Assembly (NCBI GenBank): GCA_027858865.1
Contig: JAQIBW010000042.1
Span: forward strand, 1-6,399
Origin: Sulfurimonas sp.
GTDB lineage: Bacteria; Campylobacterota; Campylobacteria; Campylobacterales; Sulfurimonadaceae
Direction of reading: 5' to 3'
Length of the DNA: 6,399 bases
The position numbers were made by a program, and so were the translations under genes. Each line of letters begins with the position of its first letter. Positions within the stretch are counted from its first letter, which is position 1. The notes below the pieces were generated by a model. That model worked only from the letters and a program-made list of their open reading frames with translations, had not been told where the DNA came from and did no database searches. Of this stretch, positions 1-6,070 are shown piece after piece.

Positions 1-563
1 GTATCATATTGTCCAATTTTTATTCTATTTATACCTTTTTTTAAAAGATTTTGAGACTTTGTAAGCATAGAAGCATGAATATCAAAAACATACCTATATC
101 TTGCATTCTTAGAATCATAGAGTGTAAAATAATTTATTTGATTGTTTCGTAATCTTTTATCAAAATTTAAGACAAGTCTATCATCTTTGAATCTTACTGA
201 TTTTAGTTTATGCGCTGATTGTATTTTAATATTATTTGAGTTTGATTCTTTAATTGATTTTGATTTTGGAGCTTTATAAGAAGTTTTTGGTTTTATTTTT
301 GATAGTTCATCTGAATATTGTGAGATATCTATATGAAGTTTATTTCCACTTTTAACAATGCCTCTTAAAGCACTACTTCTAAGTTTAATATCCTCTGCCA
401 TAATGGCACGAAGATAAAGATTTTTATAGTCATTATATGCACGAAACTGATTCGACTTTGAACCACTCTTCATAAAATTATCAGCTCGCTTTAAAAGCTC
501 GCTATCACTTTGTGCATAGAGAGAAATAACAATAATAAAAAAGAGACTAAGAAGACGCATCAT
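1..563 (-). CDS. amiA: N-acetylmuramoyl-L-alanine amidase, N-terminal part (AMIN domain), truncated by window edge
   Basis: The frame is open from an ATG at 563 to base 1 (187 codons plus two bases), so only the N-terminal part is present. Residues 1-17 form a Sec-type signal peptide: a short basic start (MMRLL), a hydrophobic core, and probable cleavage after LYA before QSD. A helical region follows (about 18-85), then a Lys/Ser-rich linker (about 90-112). From about 113 to the edge is an AMIN-like beta-rich domain with a typical pattern ending in INRIKIGQ. AMIN domains target periplasmic amidases to the wall. The zinc-dependent Amidase_3 catalytic domain expected next lies outside the window, so activity is inferred from the AMIN domain and the synteny with amiA of Helicobacter and Campylobacter. 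The start lies 7 bases after the upstream stop with a poor ribosome binding site (AAAG), suggesting translational coupling. A second ATG at 560 could also be used. Confidence 0.8.
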   Translation of the reverse strand, partial: MMRLLSLFFIIVISLYAQSDSELLKRADNFMKSGSKSNQFRAYNDYKNLYLRAIMAEDIKLRSSALRGIVKSGNKLHIDISQYSDELSKIKPKTSYKAPKSKSIKESNSNNIKIQSAHKLKSVRFKDDRLVLNFDKRLRNNQINYFTLYDSKNARYRYVFDIHASMLTKSQNLLKKGINRIKIGQYD

Positions 564-570
564 TCTTTGC

Positions 571-1662
571 TTATTCGCCTACCATCAATTTATTTATTAA
601 CTCTTTTACTGAGATAATTTCATCTAACTTATAGCCGTTAGTTCCTGAGAAAAATAGACCTGTCTCAGTATTTCCTAAAAATGCGTCACTTAGTCTATCT
701 GCTATACAATAACCAACTGCTTTTGCTTCTTCACCACGGTTACATGGAGCAACACAGTTTGAGATACACTTAATAGCAGGACCCTCTCTTTTTTCAACTA
801 AGTGAGTAAGATTTGTTACAACACCTTGAGCCGGATATCCAACAGGTGAGCCCATTAGTTTTATATCTTCTTTTTTAGCATTTATCAGAATATTCTTAAA
901 ATTTATATGTGCGTCACACTCATGAGTACCAATAAAACGAGTTCCCATTTGAACTGCAGATGCACCAAGAGAGATCATCTCCTCAATATCTTTTTTATCC
1001 CAAACACCACCCGCAGCAATAACAGGTATATTGCCCCATTTAGCAGCTTCTTCTACAACTGGACCGACAATATTTTCTAGTTGGTTTTCTGGCATTTTAC
1101 ACTGCTCATAAGTAAAACCTTGGTGTCCACCACTCTTAGGCCCTTCAACCACTACAGCATCTGGAAGTCTGTTATATCTTTTTTGCCATCTTTTACAGAT
1201 GATTTTAAGAGCTTTAGCTGATGATACAATAGGTACAAGTGCTACATCAGGGAAACCTTCAGTAAACTCTGGCATATTTGTAGGAAGACCAGCACCAGTA
1301 ATAATAATATTAAAACCGGCTTCACAAGCATCTTTTACAACACGACCATAATCATTCATTGCATAAAGGATATTTGCGGCAAGAGGCTTATCCCCACATA
1401 TTTTTCTAGCATTTGCCACAATCTTATGTAAGGCTTCTGGAGAGTAGAAGTTTGCCTCGCTTAAAGGTCTGTCTGAAACTAGTTTTTTTGCATATGTTTT
1501 ATCTTCGTAATAACCAGTACCAACTGTACTAATTACACCTAATCCACCCTCTTTTGATACATTGCCAGCTAGTTGATCCCAACTAATACCAACACCCATA
1601 CCGCCCTGAACTATAGGCTTTTCTATTACATATTTTCCAATTTTTAATGACTCAAAACTCAT
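571..1662 (-). CDS. Nitronate monooxygenase-family FMN-dependent TIM-barrel protein
   Basis: This 363-residue protein belongs to the nitronate monooxygenase / 2-nitropropane dioxygenase family, which are cytoplasmic FMN enzymes that oxidise alkyl nitronates or, in the FabK branch, reduce enoyl-ACP. Visible family landmarks are PIVQGGMG near residues 16-23, the EGPKSGGHQG loop at 173-182 with the His typical of the active site, and the phosphate-binding strands VIAAGGVWD (214-222) and AVQMGTRFIG (236-245). GSPVGYPAQG follows at 271-280. The C-terminal part carries a cysteine cluster, C299, C303, C307 and C319, then a conserved-looking tail (GLFFSGTNGYKLDEIISVKEL). From memory this tail also occurs in clostridial family members. 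The ATG abuts the tyrS stop codon (TAG then ATG), with AAAGG inside the tyrS 3' end, 8 bases upstream. The physiological substrate is unknown; its place between tyrS and the amidase does not reveal one. Assignment as true nitronate monooxygenase rather than a related reductase is uncertain. Confidence 0.88.
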   Translation of the reverse strand: MSFESLKIGKYVIEKPIVQGGMGVGISWDQLAGNVSKEGGLGVISTVGTGYYEDKTYAKKLVSDRPLSEANFYSPEALHKIVANARKICGDKPLAANILYAMNDYGRVVKDACEAGFNIIITGAGLPTNMPEFTEGFPDVALVPIVSSAKALKIICKRWQKRYNRLPDAVVVEGPKSGGHQGFTYEQCKMPENQLENIVGPVVEEAAKWGNIPVIAAGGVWDKKDIEEMISLGASAVQMGTRFIGTHECDAHINFKNILINAKKEDIKLMGSPVGYPAQGVVTNLTHLVEKREGPAIKCISNCVAPCNRGEEAKAVGYCIADRLSDAFLGNTETGLFFSGTNGYKLDEIISVKELINKLMVGE

Positions 1663-2862
1663 CTAATTAACCTTTAATTTTGCAAACTTTCTTTTTCCAA
1701 CTTGAAGAATATACTCGCCACTACAAAGTTGTAATTGCATATCCGATATCTTTTCTTGGTTTATTTTAACAGCACCTTGCTTAATATCTCTTCTTGCTTG
1801 TGAAGTAGATGGCTCAATGTTACAATCAACTAAGGCTTTTGCTATCCAAACCTCTCCTTCACAACTATATTCATCTATATCTGTTGGAATTTGACTTTTG
1901 ACATGAACTTTATCAAACTCTATTTTAGCCTCTTTCGCTAATTCATCATTATGAAATCTAGCAGTTATTTCTAGTGCTAACTCTTCTTTTACTTTTTTAG
2001 GGTGAAGAGACCCATCTTCTACACCACTCTTGATTGTAGCAATCTCTTCTAAAGATTTTGTACTTAGAAGCTCGTAAAATCTCCACATCAAATCATCAGA
2101 GATACTGAGAACTTTTCCAAACATATCGTTTGGCTCGTCAGTTACACCAATATAGTTATTTAAAGATTTACTCATCTTTTGAATACCATCAAGACCTTCC
2201 AAAATAGGCATCATTAAAACTGCTTGTTGTTTTTTTACATCGTAAGTCTTTTGAAGTTGTCTTCCCATTAAAAGGTTAAACTTCTGATCAGTTCCACCTA
2301 TTTCTACATCACTTTTAAGGTGAACACTATCGTAACCTTGAAGTAGTGGATACATAAATTCACTAACTGCAATAGGAGTATTTGAAGCATGTCTTTTTGA
2401 AAAGTCATCACGTTCTAGCATCCTTGCAACTGTAAGAGTTGAAGCCAATTCTAGCATACCTGCTGCACCAAGTGCTTCTAACCAGTCTTTATTGTAAACT
2501 ATCTCTGTCTTACTCTTATCTAAGATTTTAAAAGCTTGTGTAGTATAACTAGCAATATTCTTTTTAATATCTTCTTGACTTAAAACTTTACGAGTAGCAC
2601 TCTTTCCAGATGGATCACCAATAGCCGCAGTAAAATTACCTATAAGAAATTGTACAATCCCACCATATTTTTGAAATGTTGCAAGCTTTTGCAGAAGTAC
2701 CGTGTGACCTAAGTGCAAGTCGGGAGCAGTTGGATCAAAGCCGGCTTTTACTGTATATGGTTTCCCCTCTTCAAAATACGCTTTTAATAACTTTTCAATT
2801 CTTTCATTATCAATTATTTCAGCACTGCCTCTATCTATTTCTCTTAAAGCTTCTTGTAACAT
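1663..2862 (-). CDS. tyrS: Tyrosyl-tRNA synthetase
   Basis: TyrS attaches tyrosine to tRNA-Tyr in the cytoplasm using ATP. The protein is 399 residues, a normal length for the bacterial enzyme. The class I Rossmann fold starts with GFDPTAPDLHLGH (41-53), which contains the HIGH-type signature HLGH at 50-53. The tyrosine/tRNA site region includes LLQGYDSVHLKSDVEIGGTD (173-192), and the KMSKS loop is at 229-233. The C-terminal S4-like RNA-binding domain is at about 337-397, with the typical pattern S-x-A-R-R-x-I-x-x-G-A-V. The DLHLGH context and overall length resemble the TyrZ-like (type 2) group rather than the E. coli TyrS group; this is a judgement by eye. The ATG at 2862 has a purine-rich leader with AGGGA about 9 bases upstream. 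It follows spoT by 34 bases, the widest gap in the operon, and the stop directly abuts the next start codon. All key motifs are intact. Confidence 0.97.
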   Translation of the reverse strand: MLQEALREIDRGSAEIIDNERIEKLLKAYFEEGKPYTVKAGFDPTAPDLHLGHTVLLQKLATFQKYGGIVQFLIGNFTAAIGDPSGKSATRKVLSQEDIKKNIASYTTQAFKILDKSKTEIVYNKDWLEALGAAGMLELASTLTVARMLERDDFSKRHASNTPIAVSEFMYPLLQGYDSVHLKSDVEIGGTDQKFNLLMGRQLQKTYDVKKQQAVLMMPILEGLDGIQKMSKSLNNYIGVTDEPNDMFGKVLSISDDLMWRFYELLSTKSLEEIATIKSGVEDGSLHPKKVKEELALEITARFHNDELAKEAKIEFDKVHVKSQIPTDIDEYSCEGEVWIAKALVDCNIEPSTSQARRDIKQGAVKINQEKISDMQLQLCSGEYILQVGKRKFAKLKVN

Positions 2863-2896
2863 ATATTCTTTTCCCTATTTTCTAATTTCTATCTAT

Positions 2897-5047
2897 TTAA
2901 CGATACGCGTCATCTGTCCTGATGAGATGTATAACTTTTATATTTTGTTCCATTTTAGCACGAAGTGAATTAATATCTGATTCTTTTGATTCAAAACCAA
3001 GCTCACAATATCGCGATGACTCACTCTTGTTTTTGCCTAGCTCTATAGAATTTATATCTACATTTAATTTTACTAAAAAGTTTAAAAACTCTGCTAAGGT
3101 GCCTTTTCCACTAGGAAGGGAAACTATTACATTATAGTTATAAACATTTTGTTTTTCCCATCTTACAAATAGCATTGGTTCATTTGCTTCTAGTTTTTTA
3201 GCAGCACTTTTACACATTTTGTGATGTACATGAGCTTTGCCTTTTTCTAAAAAAGCCACTATCTCATCACCAGATTTTGGATGACAACAATAATCAAAAA
3301 TGATATCGCTTACATTAGAGGTACTATATATTTCTGTACCTCCAATCTTATATAGCTTTAGTTTAAATCTGTGACGAGAAAGAAATCTTTTAAATCTAGA
3401 ATTTTGACTTATCTCCATAGTATATCTATAAATTACATCACGAAAATGCTCTATATCAGCAGGAATTGAGTACCTTTTATCACAATTGTGTCTATCAAAC
3501 CAGTCTTCAACTCTTGAATGGTTCAGATTCATAGCTGTTGCTACAATATTTACACTAGATTTTGCATTTATATCTCTAACTCTGGCATTACAGGTTAATC
3601 TCATATTTGTTTTTGCTTTAGATGTTTTTACTGCATCTATCCAAGAACACCTTGTAGCAATCTCACCCGATACATTAATCTTAACTATAGCACCATTTTG
3701 TAGTTCACTTAGTAGTGGTGTTTTTACTTTGTTAACAAGTGCAGATTTTGCTGTATTACCAACTTCTGTATGTACAGCATATGCAAAGTCTAGAACAACT
3801 GCACCGCGAGGAAGAGTAAAAGCTTCTCCTCTTGGAGAAAATACGACTATATCTTCAGAATATAAATCATTTTTAATAAGCGCATAAAAATCCTCAACAG
3901 ACTCATTTTGATATCCTAAATTATGTAACCAATCTAGCTTAATGTTGTTTCCGCCACTTTTATATTTCCAGTGTGCAGCAACTCCAAGTTCAGCAGTTTT
4001 ATGCATGTCAAAAGTTCTGATTTGTACTTCAAATATTGCAGTATTATAAAATACAGTAGTATGAATAGTTTGGTAACCATTATCCTTTGCAACAGCTATA
4101 TAATCTTTAAATCTTGAAGATAGTGGTTGAAAGTGTAAGTGGATAAGTCCCAAAATATTATAGCATTTTACAGGATCGCTAGTTAAAATCCTAACAGCTA
4201 AAAGATCTAGTACTTCATCGATAGAAACACCTTTTCTTTGCATCTTTAAGTAAATTGAATAACGATGTTTTACACGAGATAGTATTTCAAAATCATCTTC
4301 ACAAAAACCATTTTTAGATAAAAGTTTATGTATAGACTCTTTAAATTCTTCAAGCTTCATCTCTATCGCATGGTAGTTTGTATCTAGATAGTTATCTATA
4401 TTATGCTTCTCTTCTTTAAAAAGATATGAGAAACTCAAATCTTCTAATATGTTTTTCAAAAAAGAGATACCTAAGCGGTGAGCGATTGGAGCATATACAA
4501 CAAGTGTCTCTTCAGCAATTCTAACTTGTTTATGTTCTGGAAGTGCATCAAGTGTAAGCATATTGTGAAGTCTGTCACAAAGTTTTACAACTAAAACTCT
4601 CACATCTTGTATGCTTGCAAGAAGCATCTTTCTAAAAGAAAGAGCTGAAACTACTAACCTTTCATTAGATGTTGAAGGTATAAGCTCAGAATCTCTAATA
4701 CTATCAATTTTAGTCAATCCTTCAACTAAATGAGAAACATCAGAACCAAAAAGCTCCGTTATTTTTTCAATAGTTATATCTGTATCTACAACAACATCAT
4801 GAAGCAGAGCGGCTATTGCCATAGATTCATCATCTGTGATAGATGAAACAATACTTGCTACTAATATAGGGTGGATTATGTAGGGTTGTCCGCTCTTTCT
4901 AAACTGCTTAATATGGGCAGCTTTAGAATAAATAAGAGCTTCACGAAGTTTATCACTTGGAGTGATTTGTGAAAAGAGGTATTCTTGTGCTGAGTCAACA
5001 TCGTGTATATGTTTTACTTTTTCTATATCTACTTGACTCAGACTCAA
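2897..5047 (-). CDS. spoT: Bifunctional-type RelA/SpoT (p)ppGpp synthetase/hydrolase with altered HDxxED motif
   Basis: This 716-residue long RSH protein makes and degrades the alarmone (p)ppGpp. The HD hydrolase domain (about 35-200) has RKSGQPYIIHP (R50, H59), HD at 83-84 and KLCDRLHN (D158, N162). However, the signature HDxxED reads HDVVVD, with Val87 in place of Glu. The synthetase domain (about 245-365) is intact: RVKHRYSIY (R258, K260), DLLAVR (D281), RFKD at 312-315 (the RxKD form of bifunctional enzymes, not the ExDD of RelA), GYQTIHT (324-330) and EVQIRT (E340). A TGS domain follows at about 398-457, including DFAYAVHTEVG. A helical region leads to the Cys-rich CC/zinc-finger segment at 587-612 (CCHP, GDEI, VHHKMC), and an ACT domain lies at about 633-716. 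The start is TTG, 5 bases after the rpoZ stop; the next in-frame Met (about residue 76) would remove part of the hydrolase domain. It is the fourth-last gene of the operon and follows rpoZ as in E. coli. Confidence 0.96.
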   Translation of the reverse strand: MSLSQVDIEKVKHIHDVDSAQEYLFSQITPSDKLREALIYSKAAHIKQFRKSGQPYIIHPILVASIVSSITDDESMAIAALLHDVVVDTDITIEKITELFGSDVSHLVEGLTKIDSIRDSELIPSTSNERLVVSALSFRKMLLASIQDVRVLVVKLCDRLHNMLTLDALPEHKQVRIAEETLVVYAPIAHRLGISFLKNILEDLSFSYLFKEEKHNIDNYLDTNYHAIEMKLEEFKESIHKLLSKNGFCEDDFEILSRVKHRYSIYLKMQRKGVSIDEVLDLLAVRILTSDPVKCYNILGLIHLHFQPLSSRFKDYIAVAKDNGYQTIHTTVFYNTAIFEVQIRTFDMHKTAELGVAAHWKYKSGGNNIKLDWLHNLGYQNESVEDFYALIKNDLYSEDIVVFSPRGEAFTLPRGAVVLDFAYAVHTEVGNTAKSALVNKVKTPLLSELQNGAIVKINVSGEIATRCSWIDAVKTSKAKTNMRLTCNARVRDINAKSSVNIVATAMNLNHSRVEDWFDRHNCDKRYSIPADIEHFRDVIYRYTMEISQNSRFKRFLSRHRFKLKLYKIGGTEIYSTSNVSDIIFDYCCHPKSGDEIVAFLEKGKAHVHHKMCKSAAKKLEANEPMLFVRWEKQNVYNYNVIVSLPSGKGTLAEFLNFLVKLNVDINSIELGKNKSESSRYCELGFESKESDINSLRAKMEQNIKVIHLIRTDDAYR

Positions 5048-5052
5048 CTTAA

Positions 5053-5274
5053 TTACTTCTCAATATCTACAAAACCTTTAACTTTTATAAGGCCTTGTGC
5101 GATTTCCATTAAAGCCAAGTCTGCTGCTTTAATGCTTTGAGGATCAATATTTAGTGTACTTGTAGCACCATTTAAAAGCTCATCACTTCTTTTTGCTACG
5201 GCAAGTGCCAACTGATAACGATCCATATTTGGGTTTTCTACTAAAACTTTTGCTGTTAATTCTTCAACTTTCAT
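5053..5274 (-). CDS. rpoZ: DNA-directed RNA polymerase omega subunit
   Basis: Omega is the small RNA polymerase subunit that helps fold and hold beta-prime. This copy is 73 residues, close to the short omega proteins of Campylobacterota and shorter than the 91-residue E. coli protein. The core matches the family: NMDRYQLALAVAKRSDELLNG (16-36) corresponds to the NRFDLVLVAARRARQ helix, and IKAADLALMEIAQGLIKV (48-65) to the TTVIALREIEEGLI helix. The N terminus is MKVEEL, so the Met-Ala-Arg residues that contribute to ppGpp site 1 in E. coli omega are not present. The ATG has a clear AAGGAAA about 8 bases upstream. It sits 19 bases after pyrH and 5 bases before spoT, an rpoZ-spoT pairing shared with many Proteobacteria. 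No other start fits better. Confidence 0.95.
   Translation of the reverse strand: MKVEELTAKVLVENPNMDRYQLALAVAKRSDELLNGATSTLNIDPQSIKAADLALMEIAQGLIKVKGFVDIEK
5056..5061 (-). promoter_or_regulatory. Ribosome binding site supporting the spoT TTG start
   Basis: GAGAAG on the minus strand lies inside the last codons of rpoZ, 8 bases before the TTG at 5047. No ATG or GTG start is available between the in-frame stop at 5060-5062 and that TTG. The spacing and the need to keep the whole HD domain decide the start. The arrangement suggests that spoT translation is coupled to rpoZ translation. Confidence 0.6.
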
Positions 5275-5293
5275 TTTATATATTTCCTTGAGT

Positions 5294-6004
5294 TTATTTT
5301 ACTATTGAACAGTTGTCCATATTTCCATTTAAAATATCTAATAAGTTACCTTTTTTAGACATATCGCACACAATGATCGGTAGTTTATTATCTTTTGCAA
5401 GTGCTATAGATGTGTCATCCATAACCTTGATATGGTCGTTAAGAGCTTGCTCATAAGTTAGCACTGGTAATTTCACTGCATCACTATATTTTGCCGGATC
5501 TTTGTCATAAACGCCATCAACTTTCGTCGCTTTGATTATAACCTCAGCACCTATCTCAACCGCTCTAAGCGTTGCCGCTGTATCTGTTGTAAAAAAAGGG
5601 TTACCTGTCCCTGCTGCAAAAATCACAACACGACCTTTTTCTAAGTGACGAACTGCACGACGATTGATGTACGCCTCTGCAATCTGCTCCATTTTGATAG
5701 CTGTTTGCATACGAACTTGAAGTCCTGCATGTTCACACGCTTCTTGCATAGCAACACCATTGATTACAGTTGCCAACATTCCCATATAATCAGCAGAAGT
5801 TCTTTTGATAATTCCATCTTGTGCTGCTGTTACTCCACGGATTATATTTCCACCACCAATAACAATTCCAACTTCAATACCGGCTTCGACTAGTGTCTTT
5901 ATCTCTTGAGATATATATTTCAATATCTGTGTGTCGATCCCATGACCTGCTTCACCTGCAAGAGCTTCACCTGAAAACTTAACCAATACCCGTTTGTTAG
6001 CCAT
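5294..6004 (-). CDS. pyrH: Uridylate kinase (UMP kinase)
   Basis: PyrH phosphorylates UMP to UDP with ATP in the cytoplasm, the step after UMP formation in pyrimidine synthesis, and so feeds RNA, DNA and UDP-sugar wall precursors. The 236-residue length is normal for the bacterial hexameric enzyme of the amino acid kinase fold. Landmarks are VLVKFSGEAL at 6-15 (Lys9, phosphate binding), IGGGNIIRG at 49-57, the SADYMGMLATVINGVAM segment at 70-86 (Asp72, UMP site), the AGTGNPFFTTDTAA loop at 131-144, and KATKVDGVYDKDP at 158-170 (nucleotide site). The ATG at 6004 is preceded by AAAGG with 6 bases of spacing and by a candidate promoter. It is probably the first gene of the operon that continues through rpoZ, spoT and tyrS. 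Bacterial PyrH is generally activated by GTP and inhibited by UTP; that is family knowledge and is not visible here. Confidence 0.97.
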   Translation of the reverse strand: MANKRVLVKFSGEALAGEAGHGIDTQILKYISQEIKTLVEAGIEVGIVIGGGNIIRGVTAAQDGIIKRTSADYMGMLATVINGVAMQEACEHAGLQVRMQTAIKMEQIAEAYINRRAVRHLEKGRVVIFAAGTGNPFFTTDTAATLRAVEIGAEVIIKATKVDGVYDKDPAKYSDAVKLPVLTYEQALNDHIKVMDDTSIALAKDNKLPIIVCDMSKKGNLLDILNGNMDNCSIVK

Positions 6005-6017
6005 GAAATTCCTTTAT

Positions 6018-6037
6018 ATATAATCCGCGAATTATAT
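6018..6037. repeat. Near-perfect 20-base palindrome at the pyrH promoter
   Basis: Arms ATATAAT and ATTATAT are exact inverted repeats around a CCGCGA core, with 18 of 20 positions symmetric about the CG-rich centre. The element contains the candidate -10 box on the minus strand and would span the likely transcription start. It could be an operator or could simply arise from TATAAT-like sequence facing both ways. It is too AT-rich, and has no following T run on the minus strand, to be a good rho-independent terminator. Confidence 0.4.
6031..6036 (-). promoter_or_regulatory. Candidate sigma70 -10 box for the pyrH operon
   Basis: TATAAT reads on the minus strand 27 bases upstream of the pyrH ATG, which would give a leader of roughly 20 bases that includes the AAAGG ribosome binding site at 6011-6015. 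No TTGACA-like -35 box is seen at the usual distance, but T-rich sequence lies upstream (TTTTTGA, just before the box). Weak or absent -35 elements are usual in Campylobacter and Helicobacter promoters. AT-rich DNA gives such boxes by chance, so this is a candidate only. Confidence 0.45.
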
Positions 6038-6070
6038 TCAAAAATGTCTTTAATATTGCTTTGAGTGAAT

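Noticed and set aside
2863..2896. Possible terminator between spoT and tyrS
   Set aside because: The gap is purine-rich on the coding strand with no inverted repeat. It holds the tyrS ribosome binding site rather than a hairpin.
2676..3137. Two plus-strand open frames (2676-2885 and 2922-3137)
   Set aside because: They lie opposite the start of tyrS and the end of spoT, have no family resemblance or ribosome binding site, and the minus-strand proteins are complete with conserved motifs.
3486..3887. Plus-strand open frame of 133 codons
   Set aside because: It is antisense to the TGS and helical regions of spoT, and its hydrophobic composition is what the reverse of such coding sequence gives. 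No independent support.
5645..5893. Plus-strand open frame of 82 codons
   Set aside because: It is fully antisense to the conserved core of pyrH, and its low-complexity Ser/Cys/Asn content is typical of a shadow frame.
6019..6024. TATAAT on the plus strand as a divergent promoter
   Set aside because: It would transcribe rightwards, antisense to the upstream gene, with no plus-strand gene in view. It is explained by the symmetry of the palindrome.
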